From the NCBI RefSeq assembly GCF_000010805.1, contig NC_012522.1, positions 1,612,001-1,676,000 of the forward strand: a DNA stretch of 64,000 nt, read 5' to 3'. The notes beneath the pieces were generated by a model. The model was not told the DNA's origin and made no database searches. It saw only the letters and a list, made by a program, of their open reading frames with translations. The stretch is from Rhodococcus opacus B4. Lineage in GTDB: Bacteria; Actinomycetota; Actinomycetes; Mycobacteriales; Mycobacteriaceae. This document shows, piece after piece, positions 24,389-32,682 of the stretch; within the stretch, counting starts at the first letter, position 1; each line of letters opens with the position of its first letter. Position numbers and translations under genes: made by a program.

Positions 24389-24423
24389 GCGGGACTATCC
24401 CCGCATGAATTGCGGAAATTCCG
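24389..24423. promoter_or_regulatory. Possible regulator-binding palindromes between lysR and the transporter
   Basis: Two small inverted repeats lie in the 137-base gap: GCGGG-ACTATC-CCCGC (24389-24404) and CGGAA-A-TTCCG (24413-24423). The gap is long enough for an internal promoter serving the transporter and monooxygenase. Binding by the LysR protein encoded at 24445 is a guess; no clear T-N11-A box of full symmetry was seen. Confidence 0.35.
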
Positions 24424-24444
24424 TGGAATGCGCGTCTTCGCAGT

Positions 24445-25356
24445 TCAGGCCGTGACGAACCGGATGAACGCCCGCGCGACCCGGCTCAAAGTCGCCTCCT
24501 GATGCCACGCCACGACGACGGCCACCGACGCCGGTTTCGGTTCGGCGATCGGTTTCACGACGACGGGCAGACCCTCGTACGTGACGTCCACGCGTGGCCG
24601 TTGCAGCAGCAGCGTCCATCCGAGGCCGCGCCCGACGAAGGCCCGGGCGGTCTCGAAGTTCGCGGTCCGGTAAGCCACCCGCGGCGCGAAACCGGCCTCC
24701 CGGCAGACGTCCATCGCGTGGTTGGTGCTCGGTGGCGCATCGAGCAGCACCATCGGGTGCTCCGCCAGATCCGCGAGGCGCACCGGCCCCTGGACTCCCG
24801 CAAGCGGATGCGCCGCCCCGAGCACCACCATCGGCTCGCGGGTCATCAGCGGCACGGTCTGCCAGTCCGGGGGCAGGTCGAGGTCGTAGACGATCGCGAC
24901 GTCCAGTTCGCCGCCCTCGAGCTGGGTGCGCAGCCGGTTCTGCGTGTCTTCCCGGAACTCCACGGACGCCCGCGGAAACTCGGTGGTGAACGCGTACAGC
25001 ATCGACGGCAGGATCGTCGGGCCCAGCGCCGGGTAGCAACCGACGGCGATCGGCCCGGCGACGGCGCCGCCCTCCCCGGAGGCGTCTGCCTGCAACTCCC
25101 CCGCCTGCTGCAACAGTGCCCGCGCCCGGGACAGCACCGCCTCCCCCGTCGGGGTCAGCTGCACACCGCGGGCGCGCCTGCGCACACACAACTGCGCCTT
25201 CAGCGCCTTCTCCAGGTCGGTCACCGCCGCGGACAGCGCCGACTGCGACAGGTGCATCCGCTCGGCGGCACCGCTGATCGTTCCGGTCTCCGCGACCGCC
25301 ACGAACGCCGCCAGCTGGCGCATCGTGTACACGGGGACGTTGTCGGGGCGGGCCAT
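24445..25356 (-). CDS. LysR-family transcriptional regulator
   Basis: The product has 303 residues from ATG 25354-25356; a further in-frame extension to 25452 lacks a ribosome site. An N-terminal winged helix-turn-helix ('LAAFVAVAETGTISGAAERMHLSQSALSAAVTDLEKAL', about 14-50) is followed by a periplasmic-binding-protein-like effector domain ('GPIAVGCYPALGPTILPSMLYAF', 'LDVAIVYDLDLPPDW'). It sits inside the minus-strand catabolic run, 28 bases after the TIM-barrel gene and before the second transporter. It may therefore control the distal transporter/monooxygenase pair. The effector is unknown. Confidence 0.85.
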   Translation of the reverse strand: MARPDNVPVYTMRQLAAFVAVAETGTISGAAERMHLSQSALSAAVTDLEKALKAQLCVRRRARGVQLTPTGEAVLSRARALLQQAGELQADASGEGGAVAGPIAVGCYPALGPTILPSMLYAFTTEFPRASVEFREDTQNRLRTQLEGGELDVAIVYDLDLPPDWQTVPLMTREPMVVLGAAHPLAGVQGPVRLADLAEHPMVLLDAPPSTNHAMDVCREAGFAPRVAYRTANFETARAFVGRGLGWTLLLQRPRVDVTYEGLPVVVKPIAEPKPASVAVVVAWHQEATLSRVARAFIRFVTA

Positions 25357-25384
25357 GGAAGAACGGTAGCGCGGGACCTCCCGG

Positions 25385-26206
25385 TCAGGTGGCCGCCGGG
25401 ACCTGCGCGAGAACGTCCCGGGTGGCGGCGACCAGCCGCGCGAGCCACGCATCCGTGCCGACGGCCCGCCGGAGCGGCTCGTTGGGGAGTTCGATGCTCA
25501 CCGGTAGGCCGGCCGGCAACGTCGACCAGATGCCGGAGAGCGGGATTCCGCCGGTCCCCGGCACGAGTCGCTCTTCGCGGGCCTGCCGGATCAACTCGGC
25601 GTCGTCCACCGGCACCGGCACCGAGCCGTCGCACATCTGCGCGTAGTGCAGCCAGTCCCGCGGGATCGCCGCCAGGTCGTCGAGTGTGGTGCTGGACCGT
25701 CCGACGTGCAGGCCGTCCACCAGTACGCTGCGCGCCGGCCCGTCGGCCTGCGACACGATCTCGACCGCCGCGGTCGCGTCGGGCACCGCGGTCCACGGCA
25801 TGAACTCGAGGCTGGCGACGATGCCGTACGACGCGCACAGTTCCGCGAGCCGGACGTAGGAGTCGGTGAGCCTCGAGCGGTCGCGGTCGTCGCCGCCGAC
25901 GAGAACCGCTCTCGCGCCGAGCCGAGCGCCCGCCTCGAGCAGCGGAACATAGCGCTTCGGGTCGAAATCGGCTCCCAGCCGGATGATTTCGAGGTCGAAC
26001 ACGTCGACCGGCGAGTCGTCGAGCCGCCGCACGAGCGCGTCGAGCGCGGCGTCGTTCTCGTGCAGCGGATACGCGGTGGTGCCCGGCGCCGCGGGCAGCA
26101 ACCGGATGCCGATGGTGTCGAAGCCGTGTTTCTCGGCGAGGTCCACCTGCTCCAGCGGCGCGATGTCGAGCACCGTGAGCGCGGCAAGGCCGAGTGGGGC
26201 GGTCAT
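25385..26206 (-). CDS. Sugar-phosphate isomerase-like TIM barrel, candidate 3-dehydroshikimate dehydratase
   Basis: The product has 273 residues of the AP_endonuc_2/xylose-isomerase-like TIM-barrel family. The metal-binding order E-D-Q-E is visible: Glu134 (SLEFMP), Asp164 (LVDGLHVG), Gln190 (YAQMCDG) and Glu239 (SIELPNE). That spacing agrees closely with what I remember for the bacterial dehydroshikimate dehydratase QuiC. Together with the NAD-type shikimate/quinate dehydrogenase in the same run, it suggests conversion of 3-dehydroshikimate to protocatechuate. Other members are hydroxypyruvate isomerases or inosose dehydratase-like enzymes, so the assignment stays open. Its ATG overlaps the flavoprotein stop by four bases (26203-26206). 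Confidence 0.7.
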   Translation of the reverse strand: MTAPLGLAALTVLDIAPLEQVDLAEKHGFDTIGIRLLPAAPGTTAYPLHENDAALDALVRRLDDSPVDVFDLEIIRLGADFDPKRYVPLLEAGARLGARAVLVGGDDRDRSRLTDSYVRLAELCASYGIVASLEFMPWTAVPDATAAVEIVSQADGPARSVLVDGLHVGRSSTTLDDLAAIPRDWLHYAQMCDGSVPVPVDDAELIRQAREERLVPGTGGIPLSGIWSTLPAGLPVSIELPNEPLRRAVGTDAWLARLVAATRDVLAQVPAAT

Positions 26207-27921
26207 CGGGAAACTCCTGTCGTCGAGGCGAGGCGGCGACCGGTGAGGTAGCCGAAGGTCATGGCCGGTCCGAGGTTGATGCCGCCGGACGGATAGTGAC
26301 CGCCCATCACGCTGGACTGGTCGACTCCGACGGCGAACAGGCCGTCGATAGGCTGGTTTTCGTCGTTCAGCACCCGCGACGTCGCGTCGGTCACCAGTCC
26401 GGCGAACGTCCCGAAGCTGCCGGGGACCACCTTGACGGCGTAGAACGGTCCCTCCTCGAGCGGCGCGAGCGCCGGGTTCGGCCACGGGTTGTCGGGGTCG
26501 CCGGAGCCGACGGTGAACGGGGTGGTGCCGCGGCCGAATTCGGGATCGGCGCCGTCGCGGGCGCCCTCGTTGAACGCCGCGACCGTCTTCTCCAGGCCGT
26601 CCGGGTCGACGCCGATCTTCTCCGCCAACTCGCGGACCGTGCGGCCGCGGGTGAGGTAGCCCGACTTCAGGTACGGCCAGGTGGGGATCGGGAGGGGCTT
26701 GGCCATCCCCAGCGGGAAGTACCGCAGGTACCGCTGGTCGGCGATCAGCCAGGAGCAGACCTCCTCGCCGTCGGGCACCTGCTCGACCATCGCGAGGGTG
26801 TAGTCGTGGTACCCGAGCCCCTCGTTGACGAACCGGCGACCGTCCGCGAGAACGCCGATGGCGCCCGGCTTTCCGCGGTCGAGGATGTGCGGGAACACCC
26901 CCTCCTTGCCGTTGCGATACCGGATGATCGACACCGGGCAGTACGCCACCGGGGAGGCGAGGGAGCGGTCGAGCCGGCCGCCGGCGGATTCGCCGAGGGT
27001 GATGCCGTCGCCGGTGGTCGTCGACGGGGTGAGGGTCCAGTGCTCGCGCCCGGTGGGGGTGCGGGGGAAGAGTTCGCGGCGCCGGTCCAGGTCGTGGGAG
27101 AAACCGCCCGTCGCGAGGACGACTCCGCGGCGGGCGTGCACGGTGTACGCGCCGCCGGGGCCTTCCAGCCGGACACCGGTGACACTACCTGCGGAGTCGG
27201 TGGTCAGCGCGGTGGCGGCCGTGCTCACGCGAATCTCGACGCCGGCGTCGAGCGCGGACCGCAGCAACCGGCCGACGAGCGCGGTGCCGTTGACCAGGTG
27301 CTGGCCGCGCCGCTTGGTGGCGAGGTCGAGCAGGTGCGTCGAGACGCGGCGGGCGCAGTGCACGAACGCCTTCGCCGAACGCGTCGAATGCAGGAACGCC
27401 TGCAGATCCGGACCGGCCATGATGCCCATGCCGAGAAACGACGTCTCGTAGAGTTGCCGCCGGAGCAGGGCCGCGACGTCGGGGCCGAGCTTCCGCAGGC
27501 TCACCGGCTTCGGCCCGACCGAGCGGTGACCCGTTCCGGCGCCGGGGGTGTCGCCGTGGATGTCGGCGATCTTCGCACCCGGAACGAACTGCAGCGCCGT
27601 CTGCTTCTCGAAGAACTCCACCATCTCGGGGGCGCCGTCGAGGAGGGCGTCCACCTTGGCGGCGTCGAAGTTCTCGCCGAGCCGGTGTTCGAGATAGGTA
27701 CGGGGCGCCGAGCGGTCCTCGGTCACACCGTCCGCGTGCGCGAACAGGTTCCGCGGCGTCCACATCCAGCCGCCGGACCACGCCGTGGCGCCGCCGCACG
27801 TGTCCGCCTTCTCGGCGACGAGGACGGACGCGCCGCCGTGCGCCGCCGCGATCGCCGCGGACAGGCCGCCCGCGCCGGAGCCGATGACGACGACGTCATA
27901 GGTGGTGGTGTCGGGGGTCAT
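26203..27921 (-). CDS. KstD/fumarate-reductase-type FAD dehydrogenase
   Basis: The product has 572 residues. An N-terminal dinucleotide-binding motif (VVIGSGAGGLSAA, 11-23) is followed by 'GGATAWSGGWMWTPRN', typical of 3-ketosteroid dehydrogenase and fumarate-reductase-like flavoproteins. 'GVVLATGGFSHD' (about 275) and the C-terminal FAD-binding 'GHYPSGGINLGPAMTFGYLTGRRLA' complete the fold. Members desaturate ring ketones next to the carbonyl, so an aromatising or desaturating step on a cyclic ketone is plausible. The substrate cannot be told from sequence. ATGA overlaps link it to the Gfo/Idh gene upstream (27918-27921) and the TIM barrel downstream. Confidence 0.8.
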   Translation of the reverse strand: MTPDTTTYDVVVIGSGAGGLSAAIAAAHGGASVLVAEKADTCGGATAWSGGWMWTPRNLFAHADGVTEDRSAPRTYLEHRLGENFDAAKVDALLDGAPEMVEFFEKQTALQFVPGAKIADIHGDTPGAGTGHRSVGPKPVSLRKLGPDVAALLRRQLYETSFLGMGIMAGPDLQAFLHSTRSAKAFVHCARRVSTHLLDLATKRRGQHLVNGTALVGRLLRSALDAGVEIRVSTAATALTTDSAGSVTGVRLEGPGGAYTVHARRGVVLATGGFSHDLDRRRELFPRTPTGREHWTLTPSTTTGDGITLGESAGGRLDRSLASPVAYCPVSIIRYRNGKEGVFPHILDRGKPGAIGVLADGRRFVNEGLGYHDYTLAMVEQVPDGEEVCSWLIADQRYLRYFPLGMAKPLPIPTWPYLKSGYLTRGRTVRELAEKIGVDPDGLEKTVAAFNEGARDGADPEFGRGTTPFTVGSGDPDNPWPNPALAPLEEGPFYAVKVVPGSFGTFAGLVTDATSRVLNDENQPIDGLFAVGVDQSSVMGGHYPSGGINLGPAMTFGYLTGRRLASTTGVSR

Positions 27922-29009
27922 CGGTTCTCCTCGGTGGTGGCGAGAGTGGGAGCGGGCGCGAGGGTCACGACCCGGCCGGTGCGGGACGACTCGTACACGG
28001 CGGCGACGATCGCGAGCGAGGCGCGGGCGTCGCGTCCGGTGACGGCGGGTTCGCGTCCGGTGAGGACGGCGTCCGCGAAATCCTGCACCTGGAGGGTGTG
28101 GAAATCGGCGAGGCCGGCGTTGACCTCGGTGACGTCGAGATTGGCTCGGACGTCCGGGGTGAACGGTGCACGGAACTCCAGTTCGCCGGGGACGGTCCAG
28201 ATTTCGTTGACACCCTCCCGGCCCTCGGGGAACTCGAGGACGCTCGCGATCGCACCGGTCTGCCCGATCACGGTGACCCGGTTGCCGAGGTTGTGGCTGG
28301 CGCCGGTGGTCGCGGTGACGGTGGCGGTGCCGCCCGACGCGAACGACACGACGGCCGACGCGCTGTCCTCGGTCTCGATGTGCTCGCCGTGCGTGTGGGT
28401 GCGGATGAAACCGCTCACCTGGACGGCCTCGCCCATGAACCACTGCAGCATGTCGATCTGGTGCACGGCCTGCGTCATGAGGACGCCGCCGCCGTCGGTG
28501 TCCCACCGGCCACGCCACGCGTCGGCGGAGTAGTAGGACGACGGGCGGTGCAGGATCACCGAGGCGTCGCCGAGCACCGGCACACCGAGACGGCCGTCGT
28601 CGATCGCGGCCTTGATCCGCCGGGCGGCGGGCCAGAAGCGGCGCTGGAACAGCACCCCGAACGTGACGCCCGCGCGGTCCGCGGCCTCGATCATCCGATC
28701 GGCCGCGGCGACGTCGACGGCGATCGGCTTCTCGCACAGCACATGGATGCCGGCCTCGGCCGCGGCGACAACCATCTCCTCGTGGACGGGATGCGGCGTG
28801 CAGACGGTGCACGCATCGAGGCCGAGTGCGAGCAGTTCCGCGACCGAGCCGACCGCCCGGTCGATGCCGTGTGCCGCCGCGAACGCCCGGGCCCGTTCCA
28901 GGTCGGGGTCGCAGCACCCGACCACCTCGACGCCGGGCACCTGCTGCAGGGCCCGGGCGTGGTTGCCGGCGATCTTTCCGCAGCCGACGATGCCGATGCG
29001 CAGTGCCAT
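27918..29009 (-). CDS. Gfo/Idh/MocA-family NAD(P)-dependent dehydrogenase
   Basis: The product has 363 residues. The Rossmann motif 'GIVGCGKIAGNHARAL' is at 6-21 and the family signature 'VLCEKPIAVD' near 93-102, whose Lys is the conserved active-site residue. 'GGGVLMTQAVHQIDMLQWFMG' near 180 carries the conserved His and Asp of the C-terminal domain. Family members oxidise ring or open-chain polyols such as inositols and sugars. In this operon it could act on a hydroxylated cyclohexane. Its ATG shares one base with the stop of the preceding aldo/keto reductase gene (TGATG at 29007-29011). Confidence 0.8.
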   Translation of the reverse strand: MALRIGIVGCGKIAGNHARALQQVPGVEVVGCCDPDLERARAFAAAHGIDRAVGSVAELLALGLDACTVCTPHPVHEEMVVAAAEAGIHVLCEKPIAVDVAAADRMIEAADRAGVTFGVLFQRRFWPAARRIKAAIDDGRLGVPVLGDASVILHRPSSYYSADAWRGRWDTDGGGVLMTQAVHQIDMLQWFMGEAVQVSGFIRTHTHGEHIETEDSASAVVSFASGGTATVTATTGASHNLGNRVTVIGQTGAIASVLEFPEGREGVNEIWTVPGELEFRAPFTPDVRANLDVTEVNAGLADFHTLQVQDFADAVLTGREPAVTGRDARASLAIVAAVYESSRTGRVVTLAPAPTLATTEENR

Positions 29010-29806
29010 CAGAAGTGTTCCTCCGTTTCGACGTCCCGGGCGGCGGACTCGCCGCGGTCGAGACCGTTCAGGGCGGCGACGTCCTCGGCGGTGAGCCGCA
29101 CGTCGAGGGCGGCCAGATTCTCGGCCTGGCGGGCCGGATTCGCGGACCGCGCCACCGGCACGACACCCTGCGCGCGATGCCACGCCAGGATCACCTGCGC
29201 GGGTGTGCAGCCGAGGCGCCGGGCGATGTCGACGACGACCGGATCGTCCAGGACCTCGCCGCGTCCCAGCGGGCTCCACGACTGCGTGCACACCCCGAGT
29301 TCGTCGTTCGCGCGCCGCACGGGCAGCCGGGCGAGCGACGGGTCCATCTGAATCTGGTTGACGGCCGGCGCCTCTCCGGTCTCGGCGACGATGCGGCACA
29401 GGTGCTTCTCGAGGAAGTTGGAGACGCCGACGTAGCGGACGAGACCGGCGTCCCGGCAGGCGAGCATGGCCTCGAACGCGGCCACGTACCGGTCGAGCCG
29501 CGGGAGCGGCCAGTGGATGAGGAACAGGTCCAGCCGATCCAGGCCGAGGTGCTTCAGGCTGCGTTCGAGCGCGCCGCGGATGTCGCCCGACACGTGGTCG
29601 CTCCCGCGGAGTTTCGTGGTGACGAACAGCTCGTCCCGCGGCACCCCGCATTCGCCCAGCGCGGCGCCGACGGCGTCCTCGTTCTCGTAGATCGCGGCGG
29701 TGTCGATCAGGCGGTAGCCGGACTCGATGCCCGACAGCACCGCACGCGTGGCGTCGGCGCCGGTCAGCGGCCACGTGCCGAGACCGAGGGGCGGGGTCAC
29801 CATCAT
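29009..29806 (-). CDS. Aldo/keto reductase (AKR5-like)
   Basis: The product has 265 residues. The full catalytic tetrad is present: Asp35 and Tyr40 (GYRLIDTAAIYENE), Lys65 (FVTTKLRG) and His98 (LFLIHWP). The later 'VRYVGVSNFLEKHL' and 'QIQMDPSL' fit the small prokaryotic AKR group of 2,5-diketo-gluconate reductase type. Two consecutive start codons are available (29804-29806 and 29801-29803); the first overlaps the stop of the OYE-type gene as ATGA. NADPH-dependent reduction of a carbonyl is expected; which carbonyl in this pathway is unknown. Confidence 0.85.
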   Translation of the reverse strand: MMVTPPLGLGTWPLTGADATRAVLSGIESGYRLIDTAAIYENEDAVGAALGECGVPRDELFVTTKLRGSDHVSGDIRGALERSLKHLGLDRLDLFLIHWPLPRLDRYVAAFEAMLACRDAGLVRYVGVSNFLEKHLCRIVAETGEAPAVNQIQMDPSLARLPVRRANDELGVCTQSWSPLGRGEVLDDPVVVDIARRLGCTPAQVILAWHRAQGVVPVARSANPARQAENLAALDVRLTAEDVAALNGLDRGESAARDVETEEHF

Positions 29807-31755
29807 GCGCTCACCTGCTCGCGGGCAGCGGCGGCGGCCGTGATCTTCGTGGCGACGTCGACGGCGGTGACGATCGCGGCGTGGATGGAGCCGCCGTCGC
29901 CGCTGGCGTCACCGACCGTGTGGACGCCGAGTCGCGGTGCCAGCGAGCGGAGTTCGGCGAGCAGGTCGGCACGCGGCTCGACGCCGTGCGAGATCAGCAA
30001 CTCGCCGGGTGCGTCGACCGTGCGCTCCACGCCGCCGGTCGAGATCACCACCCGATCCTCCTCGACCCGCGTCACGATCGACGACAGATGGGTGGTGAGG
30101 TTCTCGCTCGCCGCGAGCCGCGGGAGCAGCACGATCTTGCCGCGCCTGCCCACGTCGTGGGCGATGGTCTCCTGCGGGCCGATCATGACCACTGTGGTGC
30201 CGTGCAGCAGCAGGTCGTCGGCGACGGCCGCGGCCTCCCGGTCGGCGCCGAAGATCGTGATCGCGTCGGGTGCAGGTTCTCCGGATGCGAGGAAGTCACG
30301 GACGTCCCGGACTCGGCGCAGTTCGGCCCCGGGGAGATCGACCGCGGGTCCGCGGCCGCCGGTCGCGAGCACGACGGCGTCGAAGTCCGCGGCGGCGAGT
30401 GCCGCCGCATCGACCCGGGTGCCGGTATGGCACGTGACATCGAGGTCGGCGATCTCGGCGAGATACCAGTCGACGATCCGCGAGTACTCGGGGTACTCGT
30501 GCAGCCGCGACGCCAATGCGAAATCGCCACCGAGGTACTCGCGTTCGTCGTACAGATCGACGCGGTGCCCGGCGAGCGCGAGGTCGCGGGCGGCGGCCAT
30601 GCCCGACGGTCCGGCTCCGACTACGGCGACCCGCACCGTCACGTCCACAGGTTTCGACGGCTGCTCGAGTTCGCGGCCCACCCAGGGGTTGACCGAACAC
30701 GGGACGGGTCCGGCGGCGAGGCTGTCGATGCAGTAGTTGCAGGCGATGCACGGGCGGTACCGGCCGCCGTCCAGCGCGCGGTTCGGGAAGTCGGGGTCGG
30801 CGTGCAGGGTGCGGGCCATGCTGACGAAGTCGGCCTGCCCGGATTCGATGATCCGCGCGGCGGCTTCGGGTGAACTGATCCGGCCCGCGACACCCACGGG
30901 AAGGTCGAAGTCCCGGGTGTACTGCTCGGAGTACGGGGCCAGGAGTCCGCGTGGCCACTCACCCGGCTGGATGATCCACTGCCCGGACTCGTAGTTGCCG
31001 GCCGAGACGTCGAGGAAGTCGAGCCGGTCGGTGTCGATCGCGTCGATGCACGCCCGGGTGGTCTCGGCGTCGAGACCACCGTCGATCCCTTCGAATGCCG
31101 AGAACCGCAGTCCCAGAGCGATACCCGGGGCCATCGTGCGGACGGCGTCGATGATGCGGTTGACGAACAGCGTCGGGTCGGCCCACTCGTCGTCGCGGTG
31201 GTTGTAGACGGGCGAGAGGAACTGGTGGATGAGGTAGCCGTGACCGCCGTGCAGGGACAGGACGTCGACACCGGCCTGCCGGCAGCGCACGGCCGCCTCA
31301 CCGAAGCACTCGATGATGTGCTCGATGTCGTCGTTCTCGAGTTGTTCGGGCATCTCGCCGCCCACCACCGCGCACGGGATGGGTGTCGGTGCGACGGGGA
31401 CGAAGCCGCTCACGGCGCCCTGCGCGGTGCGGCCGCCGTGGTTGAGCTCGACACCGGCCAGCGCGCCCTGCGCGTGGATCGCCTCGGCCATCTTCGCGAT
31501 GCCGGGAATGCGTTCGTCGACGTCGACGCCCATCTGCCGGATGCGGCCCTTGCCGTCGGCGCGGACGTAACTGGCCTCGGTGAACACGAGAGCGGCCCCG
31601 CCCGCGGCGCGTCGCTCCAGATAGGCGATGTACTCGTCGGTCATCGTGCCGTCGATCTCGCAGTAGTTGCGTTCCATCGGCGCGGACACGAAGCGGTTGC
31701 GCAGTCGCACGCTGCCGAGGTCGAGCGGTGCCGCGAACGGCAGTGGTGCGGTCAT
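29803..31755 (-). CDS. Old-yellow-enzyme/2,4-dienoyl-CoA reductase-type FMN, FAD and iron-sulfur oxidoreductase
   Basis: The product has 650 residues in the FadH/enoate-reductase layout. An FMN TIM barrel covers 1-330 ('LRNRFVSAPMERNY', 'GVELNHGGRTA', 'SLHGGHGYLIHQFLSP'). Four cysteines follow in 'CIACNYCIDSLAAGPVPC' near 336-355, which would hold a 4Fe-4S cluster. An FAD/NAD(P)-binding domain starts near 375 ('VAVVGAGPSGMAAARDLALAG'). These enzymes reduce or oxidise C=C bonds conjugated to a carbonyl or carboxylate. In this locus it may handle an unsaturated cyclic acid. The start overlaps the dehydrogenase stop by four bases (31752-31755). Confidence 0.82.
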   Translation of the reverse strand: MTAPLPFAAPLDLGSVRLRNRFVSAPMERNYCEIDGTMTDEYIAYLERRAAGGAALVFTEASYVRADGKGRIRQMGVDVDERIPGIAKMAEAIHAQGALAGVELNHGGRTAQGAVSGFVPVAPTPIPCAVVGGEMPEQLENDDIEHIIECFGEAAVRCRQAGVDVLSLHGGHGYLIHQFLSPVYNHRDDEWADPTLFVNRIIDAVRTMAPGIALGLRFSAFEGIDGGLDAETTRACIDAIDTDRLDFLDVSAGNYESGQWIIQPGEWPRGLLAPYSEQYTRDFDLPVGVAGRISSPEAAARIIESGQADFVSMARTLHADPDFPNRALDGGRYRPCIACNYCIDSLAAGPVPCSVNPWVGRELEQPSKPVDVTVRVAVVGAGPSGMAAARDLALAGHRVDLYDEREYLGGDFALASRLHEYPEYSRIVDWYLAEIADLDVTCHTGTRVDAAALAAADFDAVVLATGGRGPAVDLPGAELRRVRDVRDFLASGEPAPDAITIFGADREAAAVADDLLLHGTTVVMIGPQETIAHDVGRRGKIVLLPRLAASENLTTHLSSIVTRVEEDRVVISTGGVERTVDAPGELLISHGVEPRADLLAELRSLAPRLGVHTVGDASGDGGSIHAAIVTAVDVATKITAAAAAREQVSA

Positions 31756-32654
31756 CGGGACTCCTCGAGAAGGGTTGGGACACCCTGCCCGGCGAGGAGT
31801 TCACCGAGGTGGTGTCGCATACGTTCGGGATCGGGCCGGACCCCGGTGACGAGGGCGAACGTGTCGGCGGCCTGCGCGACGAGCATCTGTCCGCCGTCGA
31901 GCACGGAACAGCCGAGGCTGGTTGCGGCCGAGAGCAGCTCGGTGTGCAGCGGGCGGTACACGATGTCCGCGACCCACAGGCCGGGGTGCAGTGCACCGGT
32001 GTCGAAGGGGGTTCCCGGGTGACCGACCATGCCGACGGGGGACGCGTTGACGACACCGTCACAGGACCGCAGGGTCTCGGGGATCGCGGCGATCGGGATC
32101 GGCGTGGCCCGGGTCGACGGGAAGGCCGCGCCGACCCGGGTGCACACGTCCGCCGAACGGGCCGGGTCGGCGTCGGCGACCCGCAGGTCCCGCACGCCGG
32201 CCGAGGCGAGCGCGTAGGCGACCGCCGATCCAGCCCCACCGGCGCCGGCGAGGACGACCCGGCCGAGCGCCGCGTCGGGCAGTCCCCGTTCCAGGGCGGC
32301 GAGGAATCCGCTGTGGTCGGTGTTGTGGCCGATCAGCCGGCCGTCGCGGACGACGACGGTGTTGACGGCGCCGAGGAGGCGTGCGTTGTCCGACAGTTCG
32401 TCGAGGGCGTCCACGACGATCTGCTTGCACGGGTGCGTGACGTTGAGGCCGGTGTACCCGATGGCGACGGCGTCGCGCAGAACCGTGCCGGCGCTCTCGA
32501 CCGGAACCGCCGAGGCGTCGAGGTCGATCAGTTCGTAGCGGTAGCCGGTGAGGCCGAGAGCGTCCGCTTCGTGTGCGTGCAGCGCCGGCGACAGGGACGT
32601 GGCGATCCCTGCCCCGACGAGTCCGATTCGGTGACAGCTGGATTCGGGGCCCAT
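31752..32654 (-). CDS. Catabolic-type shikimate/quinate dehydrogenase (AroE family)
   Basis: The product has 300 residues. Shikimate-site residues are present: 'TSLSP' (19-23), catalytic Lys77 in 'NVTHPCK' and Asp113 in 'HNTD'. The nucleotide-binding loop is 'AGAGGAG' (136-142). The second beta strand ends in 'VADAD' (about 159-163). An acidic residue at this point, instead of the NRT-R pattern of NADP enzymes, argues for NAD and therefore for quinate/shikimate breakdown rather than biosynthesis. It follows the MHS transporter by 28 bases and overlaps the OYE-type gene downstream. Expected product: 3-dehydroshikimate or 3-dehydroquinate. Confidence 0.82.
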   Translation of the reverse strand: MGPESSCHRIGLVGAGIATSLSPALHAHEADALGLTGYRYELIDLDASAVPVESAGTVLRDAVAIGYTGLNVTHPCKQIVVDALDELSDNARLLGAVNTVVVRDGRLIGHNTDHSGFLAALERGLPDAALGRVVLAGAGGAGSAVAYALASAGVRDLRVADADPARSADVCTRVGAAFPSTRATPIPIAAIPETLRSCDGVVNASPVGMVGHPGTPFDTGALHPGLWVADIVYRPLHTELLSAATSLGCSVLDGGQMLVAQAADTFALVTGVRPDPERMRHHLGELLAGQGVPTLLEESR

Positions 32655-32682
32655 GAAGATTCTCCTGCGTGGTTCGGTCCGG

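Noticed and set aside
26194..28533. A 779-codon plus-strand open frame opposite the flavoprotein and Gfo/Idh genes
   Set aside because: No recognisable motif, composition of a GC-rich shadow frame, and both opposite-strand genes are well supported and coupled.
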